Shown here: positions 1 through 5,355 of the stretch, one piece after another
Layout of the letters: each line of letters begins with the position of its first letter
Numbering within the stretch: position 1 is the first letter of the stretch
Assembly: GCA_024641445.1 (NCBI GenBank)
Contig: JAHEDA010000084.1
Span: 1-9,042 of the forward strand
Direction: 5' to 3'
DNA length: 9,042 bases
From: Gammaproteobacteria bacterium
GTDB taxonomy: Bacteria; Pseudomonadota; Gammaproteobacteria; UBA6429; Thiohalophilaceae
The notes under the pieces: generated by a model
What the model was told of the DNA's origin: nothing
Databases searched by the model: none
Seen by the model: only the letters and a program-made list of their open reading frames with translations
Made by a program: the position numbers and the translations under genes

Positions 1-669
1 GGGCTGCCCGGTATCCTGGATGAGCGCGTACGGGATTTGTTTGTCGGTATTGAACTCGCCGACTCCCTTATTGTGGACCCACACAAGTGGTTGGGTGCGC
101 CGGTCGGGATCGGGGCCACCTTCGTGCGTGACCGCAGTATTCTGCATCGTGCGTTTACGCAGGGGGCCTCGGATTACCTGGAGGGTTCCTGCTCCACCAG
201 CGACGTCGAGCACTCGCTCGACAATCTTGGCGTCCCCTATCACGACTTCGGTGTGGAGCTATCGTCACCCTCGCGCGGCGTCGTGGTGTGGGCATTGCTG
301 CGCGAGATCGGCAAATCTGGCCTGACCGAGCGCATTCGCCGCCATAACGACATGGCACGGCAACTCGCCAGCATGGTTGAGGCTCACCCAAATCTCGAAT
401 TGCTACAGCCGCCAAGTTTGTCGATCTGTTGTTTTCGTTATACTGATAAAAACGATTCCGACCTGAATGAACTGAATTACCGGATTCACCGGCAGCTGTT
501 ACTGAATAATAACAACATGCCCAGCACCGTTATGATTCGGGACAAGCTCGCCATCCGGCCCTGCTTTGTCGGTGCCCGCACATCAGAAGATAAGGTGACC
601 GCGCTGGTGGAAGAGGTGCTTGCGATTGGCCGTGAACTCACCACGCACAAAAAAATATCGAATGCTTAG
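1..669 (+). CDS. Group II PLP-dependent amino acid decarboxylase, 3' part
   Basis: The reading frame is open from the first base, so the gene starts upstream; the 222 residues seen are the C-terminal half of a protein that is normally about 450-500 residues. The sequence DSLIVDPHKWLGAP (Lys codon at 85-87) is the signature of group II decarboxylases (aromatic amino acid, glutamate, cysteine sulfinate and related decarboxylases); the Lys forms the Schiff base with pyridoxal phosphate. The following VGIGATFVRD and the C-terminal segment around LNYRIHRQLL...PSTVMIRDKLAIRPCFVG also fit the family's C-terminal subdomain. These enzymes remove the alpha-carboxylate of an amino acid to give an amine. 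The substrate cannot be assigned from this part. The next gene, a cysteine synthase-like fusion, begins 25 bases later, so the two are probably co-transcribed; a sulfur-containing amino acid substrate is a guess from context only. An internal TTG at 37 is not a credible start because the homology continues upstream of it. Confidence 0.88.
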   Translation, partial: GLPGILDERVRDLFVGIELADSLIVDPHKWLGAPVGIGATFVRDRSILHRAFTQGASDYLEGSCSTSDVEHSLDNLGVPYHDFGVELSSPSRGVVVWALLREIGKSGLTERIRRHNDMARQLASMVEAHPNLELLQPPSLSICCFRYTDKNDSDLNELNYRIHRQLLLNNNNMPSTVMIRDKLAIRPCFVGARTSEDKVTALVEEVLAIGRELTTHKKISNA

Positions 670-680
670 CATTTAAAAAC

Positions 681-687
681 AAGGAGG
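681..687 (+). promoter_or_regulatory. Strong ribosome binding site of the cysteine synthase fusion gene
   Basis: AAGGAGG, a near-perfect Shine-Dalgarno sequence, ends 7 bases before the ATG at 695. It fixes the start of the downstream gene and suggests efficient independent initiation even if the gene is co-transcribed with the decarboxylase. Confidence 0.85.
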
Positions 688-694
688 CAAGACC

Positions 695-2179
695 ATGGGA
701 AGACTCTATAACAGCATACTCGACACAGTCGGTCACACCCCGGTAGTCAAGATTAACAATCTCGGCCGCAGCAACGTCAATCTCTACGTCAAGGTTGAGT
801 CATTCAACCCGATGGGCTCGGTGAAGGATCGCCTCGCACTCGGGGTGATTGAAGATGCCGAGCGCAAAGGTGAGCTCAAACCTGGCCAGACTATTGTCGA
901 AGCCACCAGTGGCAATACCGGTATCGGCCTGGCCATGGTCTGTGCACAGAAGGGATATCCGCTGGTCATCACCATGGCTGAAAATTTCAGTCTGGAGCGT
1001 CGTCGTCTGATGCGCTTCCTCGGCGCGAAGGTCGTGCTGACACCCGCAGGAGAAATGGCCTCCGGTATGGTCGCCAAGGCGAAGGAGCTCGCGGAAAAAC
1101 ACGGCTGGTGGCAATCGCTCCAGTTCCAGAACCCGGCCAATGCCGACATTCATGCCCGCACCACAGCCGTCGAGATCCTGGATGATTTTGCCGAGACCCG
1201 TCTCGATTACTGGGTAAGCGGGTTTGGCACGGGCGGCACCCTCAACGGTGTATCACGTGTATTAAAAGAGAACATGCCACACACCAAGATAATAGTGTGT
1301 GAGCCGGATAACTCCCAGATGTTATCCAGCGGCATTGCCCAGAAGCGGAACGCCGATGGCTCACATAGCCAGAGCCACCCTGGTTTCCAGCCGCATCTCA
1401 TGCAGGGTTGGTCACCCAACTTCATCCCCAAGCTGGCGGATGATGTCATCAGTGCCAAACATATCGATGGCTTCATCCCGGTCAATGGCAACGTGGCCAT
1501 GCAAACCGCACGTGACCTGGCCCAAAAGGAAGGCATCTTTGTTGGCATCTCGGCCGGCGCCACCTTTGCGGCGGCGCTCGAACTCGCGGAGACGGTACCG
1601 GATGGAACCAATATACTCGTCATGCTGCCAGACACGGGTGAGCGCTATCTCTCCACCCCGTTATTTGACAATGTCTCCAATGACATGAATGAAGAAGAGA
1701 TTGCGATCTCCACCTCCACGGCAGGGTTCCGCTTTGATGTCGACACCCCGGCTGATGAAACAGAGGAGGAAGAAGTTGAACTCGACGAGACCGCCATCAC
1801 CGAAGTCGCGAAGTTGATTGCCAACCAACAGGAACCGGTGGTGATGTTTGCGCTGGAGTGGTGTGAGTTCTGCTGGTCTGTGAGGAAGATCTTTGACAAG
1901 TACAACGTCAAGTATCAGTCTGTTGACCTCGACTCCGTCGAATACATGGAAAGCGACCGCGGCAAAAAGATGCGCACGGTTCTGGAAAAGAAGAACAACT
2001 GGAAGACCCTGCCGCAAATCTATTTCGGTGGCGAATTCATTGGGGGCTGCACAGACCTGTTCGACCGCATCAATGATGGCCGCTTTGACAAGCTCATGCA
2101 CAAGCACCAGATACCCTACAACCAGACCATCAAGGTGGACCCCTACGCATTACTACCGGGGTGGTTACATCCCCGATAA
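695..2179 (+). CDS. Cysteine synthase-type PLP enzyme fused to a C-terminal glutaredoxin domain
   Basis: The 494-residue protein has two domains. Residues about 1-325 are a beta-family PLP synthase of the CysK/CysM/cystathionine beta-synthase type: Schiff-base Lys44 in PMGSVKDR, substrate loop TSGNTG at 71-76, phosphate-binding GTGGT at 178-182 and PDTGERYLST near 312-321. Such enzymes join O-acetylserine, or another activated serine, with sulfide or another nucleophile in the cytoplasm. The loop QGWSPNFIP (238-245) replaces the more usual QGIGAGFIP-like sequence, so substrate preference may differ. After an acidic linker (about 352-368, rich in Glu) comes a glutaredoxin/thioredoxin-fold domain at about 380-475: dithiol site CEFC at 390-393, cis-Pro motif TLP at 438-440 and GGCTD at 450-454, the usual glutathione-contact region. 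The fused glutaredoxin could keep a catalytic or product thiol reduced, or couple synthesis to a low-molecular-weight thiol; that role is inference. The start is fixed by an AAGGAGG site. It is the second gene after the decarboxylase and converges on the dsrE-like gene. Confidence 0.92.
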   Translation: MGRLYNSILDTVGHTPVVKINNLGRSNVNLYVKVESFNPMGSVKDRLALGVIEDAERKGELKPGQTIVEATSGNTGIGLAMVCAQKGYPLVITMAENFSLERRRLMRFLGAKVVLTPAGEMASGMVAKAKELAEKHGWWQSLQFQNPANADIHARTTAVEILDDFAETRLDYWVSGFGTGGTLNGVSRVLKENMPHTKIIVCEPDNSQMLSSGIAQKRNADGSHSQSHPGFQPHLMQGWSPNFIPKLADDVISAKHIDGFIPVNGNVAMQTARDLAQKEGIFVGISAGATFAAALELAETVPDGTNILVMLPDTGERYLSTPLFDNVSNDMNEEEIAISTSTAGFRFDVDTPADETEEEEVELDETAITEVAKLIANQQEPVVMFALEWCEFCWSVRKIFDKYNVKYQSVDLDSVEYMESDRGKKMRTVLEKKNNWKTLPQIYFGGEFIGGCTDLFDRINDGRFDKLMHKHQIPYNQTIKVDPYALLPGWLHPR

Positions 2180-2203
2180 GCCATGTGCGTAATAGCACCG
2201 ACG

Positions 2204-2229
2204 GGATAATAGCAAAAGGGCTATTATCC
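2204..2229. terminator. Hairpin between convergent genes, possible bidirectional terminator
   Basis: GGATAATAGC (2204-2213) and GCTATTATCC (2220-2229) form a perfect 10-bp stem with loop AAAAGG. It lies between the stop of the + strand cysteine synthase fusion (2179) and the stop of the - strand dsrE-like gene (2288), the expected place for a shared terminator. Neither side has a clear T tract, so factor-independent termination is not assured; it may instead protect 3' ends. Confidence 0.5.
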
Positions 2230-2287
2230 TGCCGGCGATCCTCCAGAGAAACAAACCGCCAAGCTCCGTATCGATACACAGGCAGGT

Positions 2288-2734
2288 TCAGCGTAAATAG
2301 GCATAGCCCTGATGTTGCAGCTTGATGAGTTCGGCATCGGCCATCGGGACAAGCTGCACAAAGTCGGGAAAATCCTTCTCACTGAATCCCTGCATTCTGG
2401 CCGAGGCCAGGCACACCCGGTATTGAATGATCTCTCCCAGTACCAGGCTGGCCGCCCGCTGTAATAGGTCTTTGTGAACCGCTGCATTACGCTTTGCCAG
2501 GAGTGGAATGGCCCCTTCATGCACAACCACCACGATGGATGCCTCAAAAGAATTGTTGTCGTAAAAATTTTGTAACAAGCCGATGCGATCAAAGAGGTGA
2601 TTGACCTCTTGCGCACTACTGGCAGAAAGGTCGTAGGCCACCTTTGCCGGTTGATACGTCTGTGCCTCGACGGTACAGGCCAATACCGGGATAAAGCTCA
2701 GCATCAGTGCGGCACAACATTGCCATGGTTTCAT
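2288..2734 (-). CDS. Exported DsrE/DsrF-like protein
   Basis: This 148-residue protein resembles the small exported DsrE-like family (COG1416 type, alpha/beta fold related to the sulfur-transfer subunits DsrE and TusD). Family features are the central VVVVHEGAIPLLAK segment (68-81), a single Cys108 in YRVCLASARM, and the C-terminal QLVPMADAELIKLQHQGYAYL, which is very characteristic. Residues 1-24 are a signal peptide with a hydrophobic core; cleavage after VEA (residue 24) would free a periplasmic protein, while VLAC (17-20) could serve as a lipobox and anchor it as a lipoprotein. The sequence does not decide between these. No strong Shine-Dalgarno precedes the ATG, and the gene lies 13 bases after the anti-sigma gene, so it is probably translated by coupling as the last gene of the sigma factor operon. 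Its molecular function is not established; Cys108 suggests persulfide or thiol chemistry. Confidence 0.8.
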   Translation of the reverse strand: MKPWQCCAALMLSFIPVLACTVEAQTYQPAKVAYDLSASSAQEVNHLFDRIGLLQNFYDNNSFEASIVVVVHEGAIPLLAKRNAAVHKDLLQRAASLVLGEIIQYRVCLASARMQGFSEKDFPDFVQLVPMADAELIKLQHQGYAYLR

Positions 2735-2747
2735 CGTCGTGGCCCAG

Positions 2748-3008
2748 TCAAAATTTATCCAGGATACCGCGCAGGCGCTTCTGTAAGGTCTCTGGCATTT
2801 CCTTCACACCCGATGCCTTCAATCGCGAATTGATCTGGCGCTCCATTTCGGCCCGACTGAAACAGCTCTTGCAGTGGCCAAGATGGTGCTCAACCAGGGC
2901 ATGTTTTTCCTTGTCTTTCAATTCTCCATTGAGATAGGCATACAGGTGATCCATGGCCGCCAGACAGTCACTATCGGTAATTTCGGGGATATTTGACTTG
3001 TCACTCAT
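2748..3008 (-). CDS. Soluble zinc-binding anti-sigma factor (zf-HC2 type)
   Basis: The 86-residue protein has the zinc-containing anti-sigma motif H42-x3-C46-x2-C49 (HLGHCKSC) preceded by a helix with DHLYAYLNGEL, the usual layout of the anti-sigma domain that wraps around an ECF sigma factor. It has no membrane segment, so it should act in the cytoplasm, like the redox-sensing RsrA/ChrR-type ZAS proteins. Its ATG overlaps the sigma factor stop codon by 8 bases (ATGAGTGA), a classic arrangement for a cognate sigma/anti-sigma pair made in equal amounts. A further Cys at position 15 could contribute to zinc binding or thiol sensing. In this family, oxidation or modification of zinc-ligand cysteines, or ligand binding, releases the sigma factor; which signal applies here is unknown, though the thiol-rich neighbourhood favours a redox or reactive sulfur signal. 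Confidence 0.85.
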   Translation of the reverse strand: MSDKSNIPEITDSDCLAAMDHLYAYLNGELKDKEKHALVEHHLGHCKSCFSRAEMERQINSRLKASGVKEMPETLQKRLRGILDKF

Positions 3009-3624
3009 AACTTTTACACTCCATCATCGCTACATCTTTAATCAATCCGGCATCTTTGGCATGTTGCCACAGCGCCTTTTGCAACAGGGTTCGCCCCCGA
3101 TTCATGCGGGAACGAATCGTCCCGGGAGAAACCTCCAGCACCTCTGCCGCCTCGTCATACGACAGGCCTTCTACACTTATCAGTGACACAGTGATACGAA
3201 ATACCTCTGGCAAAGCATCAATCGCCACGGAGATGTCTTCACCCAGCAACTGGTTGGTTAGCTCCCGTTCCGGGTTGGCCCACCAGCAGAGAAATTCATT
3301 CGGCTGCTCGATTAGCAATGAGGCTATATCATCATCCGCATCATCACCGCACTCCTCGCAATAGGTCAGCTCAGTGGGACGGACGGATTTTTTTCTATAA
3401 TTGCTGATGAAGCAATTGTGAAGAATACGAAACATCCATGGTCGAAAGCGCGATTTGTCCTCCAGGCTTTGGATGGCACTCCATGCCTTTATGACGCAAT
3501 CTGCAACAAGGTCCTCAGCATCAGCTGCATTGCGGGTCAACCTCAATGCGATGGCATAGAGTGAATGCATATTTTCTTCTATGCCACGACTGAAGAAGTC
3601 TTTTATCAACGTTATATCAGGCAT
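3001..3624 (-). CDS. ECF-type RNA polymerase sigma factor
   Basis: The 207-residue protein contains sigma region 2 at about residues 18-79 (ALRLTRNAADAEDLVADCVIKAW, then RPWMFRILHNCFISNYRKK, the -10 recognition and core-binding part) and region 4 at about 134-187 (ALPEVFRI...LSYDEAAEVLEVSPGTIRSRMNRGRTLLQKAL), the helix-turn-helix that binds the -35 element. Regions 1.1 and 3 are absent, as in extracytoplasmic function sigma factors. The linker (about 86-130) is longer and more acidic than usual, including EECGDDADDD. The ATG at 3624 is preferred; an in-frame TTG one codon upstream is a weaker choice. The ATG overlaps the amidotransferase stop codon (ATGCCTGA) and the sigma stop overlaps the anti-sigma start, so the three are translationally coupled. 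Two matching GGGACC-N16-CGTCAT elements nearby are its probable targets, including its own operon promoter. Confidence 0.92.
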   Translation of the reverse strand: MPDITLIKDFFSRGIEENMHSLYAIALRLTRNAADAEDLVADCVIKAWSAIQSLEDKSRFRPWMFRILHNCFISNYRKKSVRPTELTYCEECGDDADDDIASLLIEQPNEFLCWWANPERELTNQLLGEDISVAIDALPEVFRITVSLISVEGLSYDEAAEVLEVSPGTIRSRMNRGRTLLQKALWQHAKDAGLIKDVAMMECKSYE

Positions 3625-4354
3625 CAAGCATCCCTACTGTTCGACCAGCCTTATACACATGGATAGAGCCAGGCGCCAGTGCCTGCCACGCTTCATCAGT
3701 CAGTGGCGCGGTCGCCAGCACGCAAATTGCGTTGTGGCTAGTCCCGGCTGAATGCTCCAATGCATGCAGATTGGTATGAGCGTGCACCAGTGTATACTCA
3801 CCGTTACTCAGGATAAAATTGAATTCACCAAGTTTTGAAAGTTGCTTCACCACGGGTCGAACCACCTCAATGATACGTTCCGAAGTTGTTGACTCACCCC
3901 ACATAATGTTCCGTGACAGCACATTCATAATCCGGCAAAAGGCCTGCTCGGAGTCAGTGCCACCCAGTGGTTGAAAGCGTGAGTAGCGTTGTGGTTTCAG
4001 TGATTCGATTCCTGGCAGCTTCCCATTGTGGGCAAATACCCATGAGTACCCGTTCCATTCACGCTCAAAGGGATGCGTATTAGCTGTGGCACGCCCTATA
4101 ACCGATGGGTTTGCCTTGCGAATGTGCGCCACGACTGAGGTACTTTTCAGCCCAGCCCGTGCCAGCATCGCGAGATAACGGCTCTCGGCGGCAGGGGCGG
4201 CGTCCTTAAACACGCGTGAGGCGCGACCTTCATAGTAGGCAATTCCCCAGCCATCGGCATGTGGGCCAGTTTTGCCCCCCCTTGGCATCAGTAGTGACAG
4301 ATACTTTTCAACATCTGTTGGCTGATTTGCACTCATTGCAAAAAGTTCACACAT
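3617..4354 (-). CDS. Class II (Ntn-type) glutamine amidotransferase, YafJ-like
   Basis: The 245-residue protein is a class II glutamine amidotransferase domain standing alone. It begins Met-Cys-Glu-Leu-Phe; in this superfamily the Cys after the initiator Met is exposed by methionine removal and is the nucleophile, so the ATG at 4354 is chosen over the ATG immediately before it at 4357. Motifs in order are HADGWG (32-37), HIRKA (77-81), NTHPF (92-96), the oxyanion FAHNGKL (107-113) and GGTDSE (131-136). A Shine-Dalgarno-like AAGGGGAAGG precedes the start. The family releases ammonia from glutamine or hydrolyses gamma-glutamyl amides; relatives include YafJ of unknown role and EgtC, which removes the gamma-glutamyl group in ergothioneine synthesis. 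No other ergothioneine gene is visible here. It is the first gene of the sigma/anti-sigma/DsrE operon, which suggests a role in thiol or gamma-glutamyl metabolism under stress; this is inference. Confidence 0.88.
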   Translation of the reverse strand: MCELFAMSANQPTDVEKYLSLLMPRGGKTGPHADGWGIAYYEGRASRVFKDAAPAAESRYLAMLARAGLKSTSVVAHIRKANPSVIGRATANTHPFEREWNGYSWVFAHNGKLPGIESLKPQRYSRFQPLGGTDSEQAFCRIMNVLSRNIMWGESTTSERIIEVVRPVVKQLSKLGEFNFILSNGEYTLVHAHTNLHALEHSAGTSHNAICVLATAPLTDEAWQALAPGSIHVYKAGRTVGMLDA

Positions 4355-4358
4355 CATC

Positions 4359-4368
4359 CCTTCCCCTT
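4359..4368 (-). promoter_or_regulatory. Ribosome binding site of the glutamine amidotransferase gene
   Basis: On the - strand AAGGGGAAGG precedes two adjacent ATG codons. The AAGGGG core lies 8 bases before the ATG at 4354, good spacing for the start that leaves Cys as residue 2. Confidence 0.6.
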
Positions 4369-4397
4369 ACCGTAATCCCGAATCGTACATATTAGTA

Positions 4398-4425
4398 ATG
4401 ACGCATTTTTTCAGGTATAGGTCCC
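4398..4425 (-). promoter_or_regulatory. Predicted ECF sigma promoter of the amidotransferase-sigma-anti-sigma-DsrE operon
   Basis: Read on the - strand, GGGACC (4425-4420) is followed by 16 bases and then CGTCAT (4403-4398). ECF promoters typically have a GGAAC-like -35 and a CGTC-like -10 about 16-17 bases apart, so the match is close. The -10 lies 43 bases before the operon's ATG at 4354. A second copy with the same boxes and spacing lies upstream of the neighbouring dsrE gene, and 24 of 29 bases agree over the aligned copies (4398-4426 and 4917-4945). The encoded sigma factor is the obvious candidate to read it. Its -35 box is one end of a perfect inverted repeat (4420-4450). Confidence 0.72.
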
Positions 4426-4450
4426 GGAAATATCCAGTATTTCCGGGACC
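4420..4450. repeat. Perfect 13-bp inverted repeat between dsrE and the sigma operon
   Basis: The 13-base left arm (4420-4432) and right arm (4438-4450) are exact reverse complements with a 5-base loop, TCCAG. The outer six bases of each arm are GGTCCC and GGGACC, that is, two head-to-head -35 boxes of the local ECF promoter type. In RNA the repeat would form a strong hairpin 10 bases past the dsrE stop codon, but no T tract follows on the - strand, so simple intrinsic termination is doubtful. It may be a terminator-like 3' stabiliser, a binding site for a dimeric regulator, or a by-product of two opposed promoters. Confidence 0.75.
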
Positions 4451-4470
4451 GTGTACATAACTAAAACGTC
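4445..4470 (+). promoter_or_regulatory. Possible opposed ECF-type promoter, antisense to dsrE
   Basis: On the + strand GGGACC (4445-4450) is followed by exactly 16 bases and CGTC (4467-4470, continuing AA). Box sequence and spacing match the two - strand elements. A transcript from here would run into the 3' end of the - strand dsrE gene and be antisense to it. Only the last -10 base differs (CGTCAA against CGTCAT). No + strand gene follows within 850 bases, so it may be fortuitous. Confidence 0.35.
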
Positions 4471-4826
4471 AACGTCTTGGCGCCTTCACTCACGACACCC
4501 AGCATGGCGGTAGAACCTGCAAGTTGGACACCATCAATAAAGTCTTCCAACTCATAACCACGCACTTTTGCGCAAGGCGGGCACACCATAATGGAACCGC
4601 CGCTCTCAATCACGTTATTGATCAGTTCTTTAATAGGTGGGTCTAGTGGATTTAAACGCGCAACATCTGCCGCACGCTTCCGTACCCAATCAACCCCTGA
4701 ACTAACCAGAAACATGGTGATTTGATAGCCTGAGGCAATTCCGCCATTTGCAACACTCCATGCCACAGATGAACGTTCATCGTCAAATCCATTCGTCACT
4801 ATTACTACAAGTTTTTTGTCTTCCAT
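4461..4826 (-). CDS. DsrE-family protein with CPPC motif
   Basis: The 121-residue cytoplasmic protein (no signal peptide or membrane segment) has the DsrE/DsrF/TusD-like layout: an N-terminal beta strand KLVVIVTNG followed by a loop, a helix VAWSVANGGIASG, a strand QITMFLVSSGV, and a C-terminal half with SIMVCPPCAKVRGY, where C82-P-P-C85 sits at the position used for sulfur relay or redox chemistry in this superfamily. A close pair of cysteines flanked by prolines is compatible with disulfide exchange or persulfide transfer. ATG 4826 is preferred (AAGGAG 9 bases upstream); an in-frame GTG at 4829 is possible. It has its own predicted ECF-type promoter 90 bases upstream and lies immediately before the sigma operon on the same strand, so it is probably part of the same regulon. 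The sulfur donor and acceptor are unknown. Confidence 0.82.
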   Translation of the reverse strand: MEDKKLVVIVTNGFDDERSSVAWSVANGGIASGYQITMFLVSSGVDWVRKRAADVARLNPLDPPIKELINNVIESGGSIMVCPPCAKVRGYELEDFIDGVQLAGSTAMLGVVSEGAKTLTF

Positions 4827-4835
4827 CACTGCATA

Positions 4836-4841
4836 CTCCTT
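4836..4841 (-). promoter_or_regulatory. Ribosome binding site of the CPPC dsrE gene
   Basis: AAGGAG on the - strand, 9 bases before the ATG at 4826 and 6 bases before an in-frame GTG at 4829. Both starts are within range; ATG is preferred by codon. Confidence 0.7.
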
Positions 4842-4916
4842 CGTGTTAAAGTTTATTCATGACCACCATTTACGTTTCGCCCGAATCATTTATGAATCAA
4901 GTAACGCATACTTGTC

Positions 4917-4944
4917 ATGACGCATCCTTTCAGAAAAAGGTCCC
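4917..4944 (-). promoter_or_regulatory. Predicted ECF sigma promoter of the CPPC dsrE gene
   Basis: On the - strand GGGACC (4944-4939), a 16-base spacer and CGTCAT (4922-4917). Boxes and spacing are identical to the element before the sigma operon, while the spacer differs at several positions; conservation concentrated in the boxes is what a true promoter pair would show. The -10 is 90 bases before the dsrE ATG at 4826, leaving a leader of roughly 80 bases. Confidence 0.7.
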
Positions 4945-4945
4945 G

Positions 4946-5355
4946 ACCAGTAAAACAAAAGACAGAAAACCATATGCATTAATCGTTAACGCGTGCCAAC
5001 AATGCAAATATCGACAGGTGAATTACTGATGAAAATCAGGATTCTTATACCAATGAAAGACAATGGATTTGGGTTGTATTAGTGACATGCCCCACCAACC
5101 TTTTTTCCAACAAATCTATTCAGGTTAAATGAACACACGAATAACCATATATTGATCTCACCAGGCAAGTAATACATTATCAGACATGGTTAACTCTCTC
5201 GAAATCGACTCCTGATTCAAGAGTATGATGTAGATCCAGCGCATCTCCTCCGTCATTAACAGAGGCTTCTTATCAGGCATTTACAACAGGAATACATAGT
5301 ATTAATTTTCTGCCAGCAACCAGCATCCTCAAAACACCTTTGGTAGCCGCTTAAC
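4946..5355. other. AT-rich intergenic region upstream of the hydrogenase gene
   Basis: About 410 bases between the divergent dsrE promoter and the hydrogenase start, more AT-rich than the flanking genes. It should hold the hydrogenase promoter, but I found no convincing sigma-70, sigma-54 or FNR-type (TTGAT-N4-ATCAA) site by eye, and no copy of the GGGACC-N16-CGTCAT element. A 17-codon reading frame (5029-5082, starting MKIRILIPMKD) follows an AGGTGA sequence and could be a leader peptide or chance. No other gene is supported. Confidence 0.5.

Noticed and set aside
1207..1635. 142-codon open frame on the - strand inside the cysteine synthase gene
   Set aside because: It lies wholly opposite a clearly conserved coding sequence and its translation resembles no family; it is a by-product of the codon bias of the real gene.
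3625..3627. TTG start codon for the sigma factor
   Set aside because: The adjacent ATG at 3624 overlaps the amidotransferase stop in the usual coupled arrangement and is the stronger codon.
4420..4450. Intrinsic terminator of the dsrE gene
   Set aside because: The stem is strong, but the bases that follow it on the - strand are A-rich rather than T-rich, so a standard factor-independent terminator is not supported.
4398..4945. Direct repeats flanking the CPPC dsrE gene as ends of a mobile cassette
   Set aside because: The conserved bases concentrate in the two promoter boxes with a fixed 16-base spacer, and both copies point toward gene starts; there is no transposase or target duplication. 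A promoter pair explains them better.
5150..5175. FNR-type site upstream of the hydrogenase
   Set aside because: TTGAT is present, but the second half-site ATCAA is missing at the required spacing.
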